NCBI GenBank assembly: GCA_002633025.1
Contig: NMRB01000016.1
Coordinates: 461,639-525,638, forward strand
Length of the DNA: 64,000 bases
Reading direction: 5' to 3'
Source: Notospermus geniculatus
Taxonomy: Eukaryota > Nemertea > Pilidiophora > Heteronemertea > Lineidae
Notes under the pieces: generated by a model
Database searches by the model: none
What the model was told of the DNA's origin: nothing
The model's input: only the letters and a program-made list of their open reading frames with translations
Shown: positions 9,477 through 32,179 of the stretch, piece by piece
Numbering within the stretch: position 1 is the stretch's first letter
Layout: the number at the start of each line of letters is the position of its first letter
Translations under genes and position numbers: made by a program

Positions 9477-12400
9477 ATGCAGCCTAGTAAAGAAATTCGC
9501 TTATCAGTGGCTGAGCTAGGAGAGGGGGTGACGAGCGTTGGGCGGTCTACATCTATTGCACGATCCACATCTATCGTACCGAACATGATGCAGAAAAACT
9601 CTTGCACCCAGCGGCGTGACAATAAAGTTGTCATAAACGTCGGAGGGGTCCGTTACGAAACATTCAAGACGACATTGAAGAACATCCCGGATACACGACT
9701 TTCTTGGCTAACGGAGACGACAGCGCACAACCCGGACTACGATCCGGTCGCTGGGGAGTATTTCTTTGACAGGCACCCGGCAGTTTTTAACATGATACTG
9801 AACTATTACCGGACAGGGATGCTGCATGCGCCTAGTGATGTTTGTGGACCGTTATTTGAGGAGGAGTTGGCCTTTTGGGGAATTGATGAGAAGCAGATAG
9901 AGCCGTGTTGCTGGCCGACTTACCGGGCGCATCGGGACGCTCAGGAGACATTGGCCGATTTCGACGGCAAGAACGATAACGAAAGTGATGACGATGATGA
10001 CATCGCGAAGAGGTTTGGAATTATTGAGGATGCTGCGCCGGAGAGAGGAATTTGGGAGACTGTTAAACCAAAGGTTTGGAATATTCTAGAGGACGCGCGA
10101 ACATCCAGAAGTGCTAAGGTAAGAAAAACCTGTTCTTTCGCTTGATTTTCCGAAAAGATTACCCGCCATTTTGGCCCAAGTATTTGTCAATAGACTGCAA
10201 TCATTCTACCCTCAGTCAACTAACCACTCAGCGTGGGGAAGTCGCTGTTTGCGATACACTCATGACTTTATTGGTTACTGGATGACGTACGGCAGCTGTG
10301 GGTCAAGTCGTAAATAGCAGAAGTTACGACCCTTATCGAACCACTCCCTCTTTCGACAATCCTAAGTCCATGGCTCACTTCGCCTGGATATTTCAAGCAG
10401 CTCGCCGAAACCCACGAAAGAGGGTACTGGTATTCAACGATCGAAATTTTTAATGCGTTTAAGCAAGACTATCATGAGTGTGCCCAAGGTGCGTACACAC
10501 TCCCAGCAGGTTCGATAACTTCTGGCCTATCTTCGAATTCCTCATCATGCTCTGTTTGGATAGTTCTTTGCGACCACGAAATGTAGGTTAGGTACAACGA
10601 CATTCCTATCAGCAGGTATATAAATGTTAATTTACAGACGTGTCGCTCTTGGTACTACGCCTGCCAACCTCAACAACGACACTTTATTGGCACTTGGCAA
10701 TCAATTTCTTGGCACTAGAATATAGGAACAACAAGTTTGCAGAGTTTGCGGAGAACCAATGAATTGATAATGAGTCGATAACAAATTATTAATAGTGGTT
10801 TTCAGATGAGAATGACGCACAGGGTTATTGGACATTTGGCCTTCTGTGTACGAGTGCACCAATACAGGGTGACAAAAAACACACAAGCAACTTCCACCAC
10901 CCTCAGTCCCAAACCCCCGGTATGAATAGATAGAGATTCTTTCAAGAAGTAACACCAAAATATCTAGATTCCATCCAGTTGTTTTAGTTAGAGCCATTCT
11001 TGTAGTGCAGCGGCAGACCTAAAATTCAGCATGATTTTGGCCACGACTTGACTTAACGGTCTGTAGCTCGAACAACTGAACAGAATCCGGATACCTTTAC
11101 AAAAACTAAGCGACCGTTTCCTTGGCATTTCCACAGCTGCGGCATTTTCAAAGTGAGAACTAGGGAACTTCATCTGCAGCCTCACTGAACATTCTAATAT
11201 CTTCCTCTCCTTTTCCATGTTTCAGGTATTCGGCATGGTTTCCCTCGGGCTTGTAGTCATCTCAATTCTTGGACTATGTCTGGAGACTGTGCCCGCCTTC
11301 CGTATACCCCGTTCACAATATCCTAACTACACAACAGCCGAGATGAGAGAGGACCAAGTCCGAGTCATGCTCAATAAAACGGAAGTTCACGTCTCCCTCA
11401 AAGTCCTGGAATGGATTTGTGGTATATTCTTCACCATTGAGTTCATCCTGCGATTGATATTTTGTCCAAACGTGTTGCAGTTTTTCAAATCGTTTTTAAA
11501 CATTGTCGACTTGATATCCCTCCTGCCGTTTTTTATTCAGCGAATTTCTGACGATATCGTCAAAGCGGGTTTCAATGCGAATTTGAATTCCGCATTGCAG
11601 ACACTAAAACTCTTCCGAATTCTTCGGATCTTTAAACTGACGCGGCACCTCAGCGGATTGAAAATCCTCGCTCATACCATCAAAGCTAGCCTAAAGGAAT
11701 TATTCCTTCTCATCGTGTTCATGATCACCTTTGTCCTAATCTACGGCACTAGTATATATTTCATGGAACAAGTCGATGAACCTCCCGACAACAAGTTCAA
11801 AAACATCCCAATTGGATTCTGGTGGGCGCTTGTCACGATGACTACTTTAGGGTACGGTGACTATTTCCCAAGGACAGGCCTCGGGTACGTTGTCGGTGTA
11901 TTCTGCGCCATCACCGGCGTGTTAGTGATTGCTCTACCCGTTCCTGTCATAGTTGGTAACTTCTCCATGTACTACTCTCACGCCCAAGCTCAAATGAAGT
12001 TACCTAAAAAACGACGACGGGTTTTGGTCGGTGCGCCAGACGCTTTGAAGAATCAGGTTAATTCGGACAGCGAGCCATCAGGATCGGCGGCCAGTTTACA
12101 AAATGAAGAAGGCGAGGGTCGACGGAAAAACAGCAGCGGTGACAGCGCGATGGGGAGCCTCGACAGTGGCATAAAAACAGGTGAGATGTTACTCCGATTG
12201 CTGAAGCCGGGTGTACACTTCGGTCGCTCGTCGCCGGCCGCCTAGTCCAACACTCGCTCTCGAAGACACTCGACTCATTGATGGCGAGGAAGCGTCGCTC
12301 GATCGAAGTGTGAACCGGCCGTTGCTGCAATATAGAGATGAATATTTTGCCAAACGCAAAGCTGTTTGTATAAGTAACTGGATGGTATGCAACAAATACT

Positions 12401-14605
12401 AGTAAGCCATACTCTTAATTCGCGTAAAAGCCGTCACAACATTCAAGATGGCAGCTCCACTGATATTACAAGACCAGTACTGCCATCTAGAATCGTGTGG
12501 TGAGGAGTGAAATCATATTTCACGGGATTTTTTCAGCGAGTGCTGCCACTGAGAGTACAGGGATAAGTGTGATATTCACTGATGATCCTGTGGAGTCGAT
12601 GGGGTCAATAGAACAGCCAAGGATGATAGTGGTATCCCCTGCTGCTGACGAAAACTGTATCGATGGCAAACCGTCCGTGGAGGCGCATGCGCGGAAGAGA
12701 TCAATGACGTCACCTCCGAGACGTCGCAGTAGCTTGATGCCGAACGGTTCGCTGGATGGTGGAGGTGGGACAAGTAAGCGCTCACTATCAGCTCCGTTCT
12801 TGAAACATCTTGTCAGAGGAACACCAAATCCAATTTCTTGCTGTACGGTTCTGCGTCCAAGTCTAGCAAAGCCGAATCTATCCCATTTCAGTTCACAGAA
12901 TGTTTAGGAGTTGTGTCAATTTTTGATGGTTGCGCTTTTTCCGAAATATATCAACAAACTATATACAGTACCATAGCCCCGCATATAATTCCTGTCCTCA
13001 TCCAATTCTCCCTTCTTCGGTCCCACACTTCGACCTTGTAGGCCTAGAACTCAAATTTGGACCCCAAAGACGCTGCTACGTAAACGGTTGTTGACGATCA
13101 GACAAAAATGCTATCAATTACATGTAAGATGAAACTACCCCAATGGCAACGAGTTCGATTTTCATCACCGACCGGTTGCGATCTTGAGTCCTCTGGTTAA
13201 TTGACCTCAAGTGTGATTTTCATTTGGGGTTTTTTACAGTTGAATGACACTTGCGAGTGATTTCGTCATCTTTTTCCCATTTTTTTCTCTGTATGATTTG
13301 TTTGAATAATGCAGAGGTGCTGCCTTGGAGATGCAGTTAGACGCCTTGTTCATTGACAAATCAAAAGTATCTAGAAATCTCCCTCAAATATTCTCGAAGC
13401 GGATCAATTTGAAGTAATTACCGTGTCACTTGCCTTGGTCGANCAATGAACAAGGCGTCTAACTGCATCTCCAAGGCAGCACCTCTGCATTATTCAAACA
13501 AATCATGCAGAGAAAGAAACGACGACGAAATCACTCGCAAATGTCATTCAAGTTTAAAAACTCAAAATCACACTTGAGGTTAGTTAATCCAAGGTACAAA
13601 AAGCACAAAATTGACACACTAAATGATAATAAACAAGAAGTCAATCTCCAGAATTCACGAATTTTCGACCCCAACCGGGGTCTTTTTCAAGTGGAACTTT
13701 ACAATCTGAAACTCTAGAAAAGACTCTTTTCTAGAGTTTCAGATTGTAAAGTTCCACTTGAAAAAGACCCCGGTTGGGGTCGAAAATTCGTGAATTCTGG
13801 AGATTGACTTCTTGTTTATTATCATTTAGTGTGTCAATTTTGTGCTTTTTGTACCTTGGATTAACTAACCTCAAGTGTGATTTTGAGTTTTTAAACTTGA
13901 ATGACATTTGCGAGTGATTTCGTCGTCGTTTCTTTCTCTGCATGATTTGTTTGAATAATGCAGAGGTGCTGCCTTGGAGATGCAGTTAGACGCCTTGTTC
14001 ATTGACAAATCAAATGTATCTAGAAATCTCCCTCAAACATTCTCGAAGCGGATCAATTTGAAGTAATTACCGTGTCACTTGCCTTGGTCGATGAGAAGCA
14101 GATGAGAAATTATTGATTCGGGTGAAAATATTGACACGTGGTCGAGTTGCTAAGGAACGTCCAAGTCGTCATCTATAACTATGACCACGACATTATCATA
14201 ACCACAAAGCTTGCTCATCAGCGCCTCCCCTCTACGTGTCATTTTGGCCACTGAATATGGCAGTTTTGACGTCATACAAACGTATTCAACATCTTTCTTG
14301 AGCACGCCAATCAGAGTGTCACTTCATGACGTCAGAGGAAATTTAATGACGTCACATTAAACGTACAGGTCTGACATTTTGAGCCATTCGGACAACCTAT
14401 CCCAGGCTACCCTCCCCACTGTCAATGGACAGTGATTTTACCTATACTACTTTCATGCATATTTGAATGATTTCTTCCTTTTGTTATCTCAGATTCACAC
14501 CGAAGTCAATCTTTGAAGGGTGATACCGGCTTGCCACGATCTCCTCGACCTCCTGCCACCCGCAAACGCCAATCGTTAGTGCTACCGTCCGTGGACGTAA
14601 GATAA
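9477..14605 (+). CDS. KCNC/Shaw: Shaw/Kv3 (KCNC-type) voltage-gated potassium channel, complete
   Basis: Four exons, all in phase: 9477-10118, 11226-12180, 12537-12773 and 14493-14605, 648 residues. Residues 51-150 form the T1 tetramerisation domain with the zinc motif H117-x5-C123-x20-C144-C145 of the Shab/Shaw/Shal classes. Exon 2 encodes S1 to S6: two N-glycosylation sequons in the S1-S2 loop (NYT, NKT), the S4 segment [14 protein letters not shown], the filter TMTTLGYGD at about 418-426 and PVPVIVGNF in S6. MYYSHAQAQ and LPKKRRRVL after S6 closely resemble Drosophila Shaw. The cytoplasmic tail in exons 3 and 4 is Ser/Arg-rich and ends LVLPSVDVR. The first S4 arginine of Kv3 channels appears as Gln, and Phe occupies the outer TEA-site position (GYGDYF). 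M37 or M38 could be alternative starts. A poly(A) signal is at 15157. Intron 3 contains an inverted-repeat insertion and three CREs. Confidence 0.95.
13195..14094. repeat. Palindrome made of tail-to-tail repeat copies, beside a one-base gap
   Basis: Positions 13444-14004 form an essentially perfect 561-bp palindrome centred on 13724. Each arm contains the hairpin GACCCCAACCGGGGTC. The right-arm unit, through 14094, is repeated in direct orientation and diverged form at 13195-13442, and the two are joined by a single N at 13443. A third, shorter copy of the arm sits at 51567-51658. The 70-residue ORFs on the two arms are mirror images and not genes. Confidence 0.85.
14267..14354. promoter_or_regulatory. 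Three CRE palindromes within 88 bp
   Basis: Perfect TGACGTCA octamers stand at 14267, 14327 and 14347, in the last intron of the Kv gene about 140 bp before its final exon. Such a cluster is unlikely by chance but its function is unproven. Confidence 0.45.
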
Positions 14606-16368
14606 ATCAGACAGCAAACTTCCCAGCAAATCTAGGGATGGCGAAATGCATCAATCTGATTGAGCCTGTTGCTCCTTGCACTTGGCAACGACGAACAAAA
14701 GTGGTCACAGAAGGACGCGGTACCGGGTCATCAGATGCCTACGGATGATCTCAGTCACCGTTTGTAGGCATACGTTTTCCTTAATGTGCGTTATGAATGG
14801 AAGCAGTAGGCCTACTTAAGAAAGTTATTGCTGCTGAATGGAAGTTTTTTTCCGCAGTGCATTCGACCCCCCCCCCCCCGTATGTATTGTATGACGTAGG
14901 CTACCACATAGTGAAGAGAGTACCACTTGTAGACTGCGAGCTTAGAGTTTGTTACAGGTAATTCGACGGTGATTTCTTAAATTTCATCTCCAATACGCCT
15001 GGTTGTTCCAAACAGCATCAGTGATATCTTGGCGTTGATTCTGTTTTTGTGTTCAATCTCATGGCCTGACGAAGGAGGCAATGCAAAGAGATTGATAGTT
15101 CTTTCCGAATAACCTCTGCCTGGATGGTTGAGAACTTGCTTGTTCACTGGACGTAAAATAAAAGAGAGAAGGCTATCTTTGCTTATGAACCTACGTCTCC
15201 TTTTTTTATTGGCAATGAGAATTTAGTGACGAAACAACAACTATCAAGCGACTGCGGCTCACAAAGGAGAGAAAATGGTAAACTTCGAATGCCTCCATCT
15301 CCGTTTTCATTTTGTCACCAAACTAAGCACAAGACCCTTCAGAACATGCATCTTGTACATGGGACGGCCAGTCAGAAGATCGCCATTCTCATCCGCCAGA
15401 ATATTCGATGAAGTCAACAGCATCAAAGGCTTCTTCGTAATCAAGAAGTCGAGTTCCGCATGTTGTATCGTCATTTAGGCCTACAAGTGACAGCACTGAG
15501 CTGTTTATCTTTCATAGACTGAGGCGCCATCTGCAATGTAACAGGGTATTTTCTCCTTGCGCATGCTGACAGGTATTCCAATCATGAGTGAAAAGAAAGT
15601 TTTCGCAGAATTTCAAGTCCTGCTTTTTCTCGTTATAAGGGGATACGTTATACACAAATATTTCCGAATATAGCCCAAGGCATACATGCAGAACTCCATT
15701 GAGCTCAGACGGGCGTTTTAAGTATTTAGGTCGCCAATAGGCCTAACCTTGGTGGAATTATAGGCCTAGCTCAATCGATTGAGTGGTGATTTAATGCCAA
15801 ATCGCTCACTTATCTGTCAAAACCAATCACACAACATTGTTACCTGTTACTACCGTGACGTAACGAACGTTTCTATATACATGTAGGCCCTATGAATGTT
15901 TTAATGCCCTTATACCTGTTGAACATAGTCCCTCGTTTTTTTAAATGTCGACGACTGTCATTCCTTCTTGTGTGCTGATTTTCCTGAGGGAGTGCTTCTT
16001 GTTTTTTCTCAATTCATGGACGCTATACTGGTCATCTCATTGCTCATTCTGGGTCGAACCTCTGTCCGTACACGATTTGTTTCAGTACTGCTGATAAATC
16101 AACCTCTGCCCACGGTAGAAATTGTGTTTCGACGTAGCGCCTGCGTGCAGTACTTGCGCATATCGCTGGTGATTTCAAGCATTGTGGAGACGAGGTCGCA
16201 ATCGTCTGCTCTGAAGGGTAACGCTAAAACGTGGCACAGCCACAATATGGCGCTTCAAACAAACCACGGCGACCGACGCATGGTTTTGAAACCAGCATTC
16301 TAAATGGAAGAGAGGAGTATGCGAGGCCACTTGGATTATTGAGCGAGCGAGGACGCTGGAGGGTCAGG
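14606..16368. other. Kv 3' UTR and intergenic region
   Basis: An AATAAA at 15157-15162 probably ends the Kv transcript. A poly-C run (14867-14879) and AGGCCTA words are present. No further gene is recognised before 16369. Confidence 0.45.
15157..15162 (+). terminator. Poly(A) signal for the Kv gene
   Basis: AATAAA about 550 bp after the TAA stop at 14605. Confidence 0.5.
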
Positions 16369-26680
<10,312 letters not shown>

Positions 26681-26839
26681 AACCTTGTGTGCGTTATTTG
26701 GTAATTTACTAGATAGAGCTGATGATGTCAGAAGGAATCGGATGGATTGTTTTCCTACTAGACATTTGTGTTTGTTGTACTGATGAATACGATGTGTTTT
26801 AGGCCTATTATAGCACGTAACCCTCCTGGTGTCCATTTT

Positions 26840-26845
26840 AATAAA
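26840..26845 (+). terminator. Poly(A) signal for the uncharacterised gene
   Basis: AATAAA 160 bp after the stop at 26680. Confidence 0.6.
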
Positions 26846-27236
26846 CTATGGCGGTTTCGCACAAATCATTGTTTATAACATAATTTCTACAGCATTTCTC
26901 TCCCGCCTCGACTTGGATCGCCATGCCGAGAAAAAGGCGGGAAACCATTCTTGTGGTTGTGGTCTTAAGCGACATCTATGAGCAGTAAGGTAAACTAAAT
27001 AGTTTCATCTTTTGCTCATAGATGTCTCTTCTATCGCCAACAATGTGAAAGGAAGTTGTATCCTCTGGAAGAGTGTCCGGGGACGATATAGCGGCACTGA
27101 TAACTGTGTCAGATGTTTGTCCATTTCGTTGAGGGAGATCTGGGTTCCCGACCGAACTAAATTTCGTTTAATAGTGACGTGCACGGTATTGCTGTGTTAC
27201 AGGTCCGTGTTGGTACATTTGTTTTTTTTCTCGGTG

Positions 27237-27301
27237 ACGCCATGGAGGTATTACAACAATTAATATATTTTTGCGCTCTCTTTATAATACCTCCATGGTG
27301 A
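27237..27301. repeat. Short hairpin, CGCCATGGAGGTATTA arms
   Basis: GCCATGGAGGTATTA near 27239 pairs with TAATACCTCCATGGTG near 27285 around an AT-rich loop of about 32 bp. Possibly a small MITE. Confidence 0.6.
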
Positions 27302-28086
27302 GGTCAATGCTGAGGCGACAAATCTGGATCCGACGGATTGGATGCATCTCCCACAAAAAGAAACGTCCCGAAGACATTTTTCGCCCCTGTTTAGACTGAC
27401 AGAATGCGCAGCGACGTGGTGTGGGCGAAGCATCCTAGCCAGGCCCATTAGGCGGAACTGATTCGCAAATTTCATGTTGGCCTGTGTTACTAAAAATGGC
27501 TATTTGGGATCATGAGTTCTTTTTTGCATGACTGGGCTTTAATTTTGCCGAAAAAGAATTCAGCATTTTGAAGGACAGTGAAATTAAACAATAAACAATT
27601 CTCTTCGGAATCGTGATGTCATCCGTTTCAAAGATAAAAATCAGACGATATTATTACAAACCTAGTAAATACACCCCATCGATATAATAGAGTGCTAAAA
27701 ATATACCATCTAGTCACCCTCCTCTTTGGGCTGAATCACCATCTGGGTTTTTGTCATCTTGTCTCGCGTCCCAAAACAAGCCCATGGGACAATCCTAGGC
27801 CTACCATTGGCTGTGACACTCCCAGTACCTTAAAGAAATGAGGCCTGGGAAATCCAAACAGAACAATCGACGTCTTCCATATATTGTAAACATGTTTATG
27901 AAGTTTTGAGGCACGGTTTTGAGGTCGACAGCTCAGGCCTGATCAACGTGAGGTATGCAGATAATTGGGTAATCATAAATTATAAAGGTGTCTATTATTA
28001 TTAGTTTATACATAAAGGTGGTTTATGGGTACCGTGCATGTCTATGTTGACAGCTCCCTGAACAGGTGTCTTGCTATTGGCCTAAA

Positions 28087-28212
28087 GGCCTGGGTCCATA
28101 TTCATAAAACCTTGCTAGGCTTAGTTGCCTGCTAAAGTGCCTAGTTTGTACAGGTCAGTGTACACAATTAGCAGCCAACTAAGCTAGCAAGGTTTTATGA
28201 ATATGGGCCCTG
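28087..28212. mobile_element. Hairpin MITE, CATATTCATAAAACCTTGCTAG ends
   Basis: Arms CCATATTCATAAAACCTTGC and GCAAGGTTTTATGAATATGG bracket about 125 bp, with inner pairing through CTTAGTTG / CAACTAAG. The interior has a TTGTACA..TGTACACAA loop. No coding potential. Confidence 0.75.
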
Positions 28213-31200
28213 GACCAGTAGTTTTGCCTACAGCGAATTTCCGCTGCCTTGTTTCGGTTTGTTGCTGACTCCGGTCTCAACTGTCAGTTTCCCTGAATAG
28301 CTTCTATTCGGTGAAACAACAGGCGATTGTTATGTTCAACAGCCTATACTCGGGTATACTCAGATTTGAGTATTCTCCTCCTTTGTCGTTTCTCAATAGT
28401 GCATGATGCACGCCAAAACGTCTGCTTCTCAAAACTGGATTACGTAACTGGCCATGACAACGAAATTATCGCCCCTCAAAAAGATTTCTCATAACTGGTG
28501 AAAATTTGCTAACTTTTTACCGCACAATCCACGAGAAAATGCAAAAAGACTGGTGTCCTTTTACGTTTTGACAATGGTGTTTCAGTCTCAAAGCGCTTCT
28601 TACATTTGGCGTAGACCATAACTCCTTGCCTATACCCGTGCCGCTCTCTTCAGGACCCATTTCCTGGCGAGCTCAAGGAACAGCTCACTTATCAGGGCTC
28701 ACTTGATCCTTTTAGACGAGCTGACCTTCGTGAATTTCGTAGAAATATGTAAACAATTTTCTATAAAAAAATTTTGCGAATTGATATTCGCAAGATTCTT
28801 TTTTTATTGAAGATTGTTGGCGCTTTAGGACTTTCTGAAGAGGCTTTTTCCCTCGGAAACAGGTCAGATAGAGCATCATGATACTGACAGGCACTCTCAG
28901 TGCGTCCTCGATGTCATAACTCGTCCGTGTCCGATAGATGTTATGCATGCCATTGTCTCAGTTTGTATCGGGCCGACATACCCTTCAGATTTTATTTAGT
29001 CATGTAGCTTTTTTCAAAGAATGGAGTGTTGACAGGCTTGGCACGATCTCATCGAATGATATACGGTTTTCACTCGTGCAATTTTCTGAACGGCCATTGG
29101 TTCACATGATTTTTCGGGAAATCCCACTGGCGAATGTGTCACACAAGTACCACTTCACTGCTTGGCTGGTTTCCAAGGTGCAGGCCTATGAAGATCGGAC
29201 ACAATAGGCCTAATATCGACTCCGGCAGGCTCCAAATCCACTTTGTTTGCAAATTATGCCTTTTATCATCATAAATCTGCGCACTTACATGTGACACCAC
29301 AGTCCCAGCCCAGATGGGAGTGAAGATGTGGGCCTTCGTGCACGGCGGACAGGCCTACATGTAGATACGCCATGTCGCGATGGGCAGTAATATCAGAAGT
29401 CAATCTCGTTGATACTGGCACGTGTAAATATGAACAGACGGATGGACGCCAATCTGTTAGAGAGATAATTTTTTGACATCGATAGGCCTATGGGCCTAAT
29501 CTGCTTCTATACTATCTCCACAAAACTGTCACGCACAAATCGTGTTTCCACGAATAACTTATTTTTTTCCGGTTTTCAGTTGAAGTGTCACGATGCCTGT
29601 GTTAATTGATGACAGAAACTGGCATCAGTCATGATTATGAATGATGGGGCGATTTGTAGACTGGTCTCCTGTCCTCGAGCCAGCGACAGGGGACTAGCCT
29701 AGGCGATTTGAAGTGCCTGTGTGTCGTCACAGCAGTACTTGGCACCCGGTGAATGACCGTTGGGGCAAGGCCAAGGAGGGAAAAACGAACGAAAAAAAGC
29801 TGATTAACCGCCTGCGGGTTTATTCTATCAAAATCTAGACGTTGGCTGTAAAAAGTCACGGTATTCTTTGTTACAGTTTTCATGTACCGGTACGTACAAA
29901 ATGATTTCGGTATCAATGGAGTACTTTTTCATAGGCCCTGTATTGTTGTATCCAATGCACATTCCACATGGATTCACTAACTGTATTCCATTCAACAAAA
30001 GGGTGAAGAAAAAGCGCAACAACATATTTAGGAAAGAATATCTAAACTTCATTGTCTGAGAATACAGTGTATCTCTTTAATTTCGAAACGTTACTGTGCT
30101 GTCTACACGACACGTGCATGAACTTGGAAACCACCCAATATCGCACATTATCGCCTTTATATTGAAATATGATCGAAAAAGTAAGATGAAGAAATGTTTA
30201 ACAATGATTGTACGAATGGTAAGGACTATTTGCTGTTGCTGCTTCACTGATAAAGAAAAAACTTCGGAAAAAACCTACAACTATACAAGTATGAAATAAC
30301 TGACAAAGTTGGTTGCTATACATCTATATACATCATAAATCATGAACATGTACATGTACGTGTTCCTGTATGTCTGGAAGTAAAATCACGATTTATATTT
30401 AAAAATTGAGCTCCAGAAGCAAAAAGGGTTCGTGAAAGATTATAACATTCACAATGAAAAATTAAGCTTAGCAAGAAGCAACTTAAAGTTTCTATATACT
30501 ATGTACACTATGAAAAACATTGTTTTGCATATGTTCCCCAATGGGATTTACTAGTATAACCACAAGTCTTGTGATTTCGACACTTGACTCAAAAATGAAT
30601 CGATTTTTATTGCGCTCCTATCACAGCCGAGAGCAATCTTGAGAATGGGCTTCGAGTTTTCTTCTCCAACTCCAACATTTTGAAATGAAATGATCGAGAG
30701 GCTTAATTTCCCAACTGAATTGAACATTCGACCAATCGAAGCCAATGTTACAACCTTTCGACTTACTGAATGTCTTGAGCCTTGTTGTCGAACCTTGTTT
30801 CGACCAATCGTAGTCAGCGTTTTCAAATGTTTTCAACAACAAGAGCACTCTGTGGAGCGTTGTTGTACAGCAGAGGCGAGTGTTTCAATTTAACAAGATT
30901 GTGAAAATAATGAAGTTGATTTAAACGGTCAATCCTCTTGGACAAAAGTTCCCACACAAATAACCGTCCGCGACACAAATTGTGGAGATTACAAAAACGA
31001 AATACAGCCTTCTCATTGCATAACTAAGCCTACCAGTCCTTCATTCCTCTGGTATGTCAGCAGCCCAACAGACCAATGCCGGCCTCAAAATAATGTACTT
31101 AAAACCAACCATTCCATGAAGTGAACTACATGTAAATTTATGAATATGAAATAGAAACGGGTTTCTAAGGTGAAAGACATCGCGTCCTTCTACCAGATTC

Positions 31201-32094
31201 GAACCCACGGACATGTAAATTTATGATGGCCCGCATGCTGGTCATAAAGACCCCTTCATTATCAAAATCTACAGAAATATCGGAAAACAAGCTACCAATT
31301 TACATAACACGGATTTCTTACAGCAAGTATTTCATACCTTGACTTGTATTGCGCCAAGAAATCCCAAAAATTCGTGTAAATCTATCTATCTATTTTTTGC
31401 AGCGAAGTCTGCAAATTGACCCTATTTTTTACAAAACATAATGATATCATATTTTGCTTGAATACCTACTCTGAAAAGAACGACCCAACAAGCATTCACA
31501 TCTTGTGTAGTACATGTACGTGACGTACATTGTATAATGTCAAGAAATACACCGGGTTTCTGTTCCAAGATTCCTCGGTTTCCACAAACGATTACTAACT
31601 TGGACATCGTCTGTTTCGTCATCTTGACAACAAAAAAGTTACCAGCAAATACTTCATTGGTGCATCGTTTATAACGAATCAGCACAAAAATAGAGAAAAA
31701 TTACGATCCAAAAGGCATTTTTGGTAACGATGACGTCGTGATCTTGACCGGAAAGGGATGGATGCGGAAGGGTCCTTTCATAAGCAGCTGCCTGCAGCTG
31801 AATGTCACAATGTCCGCGTACATTTTTGGCAGTGGTGAATGATTTATGACAGAGGTGACTGAGTCACCATGGACGGCTCCCGAGAACGTAGATGATGCTG
31901 CCCTTGTTTCATTTCAGGTACAGAGCGCCCCTTGGTGAAGAGATTGCAACGGCTGTAATAACATGTAACACAACCTGAAAAGAGATGAAGACAATATATA
32001 CATGTAAGTTGGTTATGTATATGTACATGTATATACGCAACACAAGTGAAGCTGATGTAACAAAAGTTTGTTACTGATGTACATGTAACAAAAG

Positions 32095-32100
32095 TTTATT
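32095..32100 (-). terminator. Poly(A) signal for the ETS gene
   Basis: AATAAA on the minus strand, 80 bp beyond the TGA stop at 32182-32180. Confidence 0.55.
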
Positions 32101-32179
32101 ACATCAGGGAGACGATGTACTAAATATATTAACCAATGGAGATGAATACCCCTCCTTACACACCTTTCTAATCTTGACT

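Larger units (their letters stand above)
26846..32094. other. 5.2-kb region without a recognised gene
   Basis: Open frames here are short and show no family resemblance. Contents I can name: a hairpin at 27237-27301, a MITE-like hairpin at 28087-28212, AGGCCTA and ACATGTA words, and a tRNA-like TTCGAA box near 31197 that does not fold as a tRNA. Confidence 0.5.

Noticed and set aside
13505-13943. Two identical 70-residue ORFs on opposite strands
   Set aside because: They are mirror images created by the palindrome; a third copy of the DNA at 51.6 kb does not keep the frame.
15968-16303. 111-residue plus-strand ORF before the uncharacterised gene
   Set aside because: Different frame from the exon ending at 16430, no recognisable domain and no splice site support.
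31170-31275. tRNA-like B box (TTCGAA with flanks) on the minus strand
   Set aside because: A weak acceptor stem can be drawn, but the T stem does not pair and no proper A box or anticodon arm is present.
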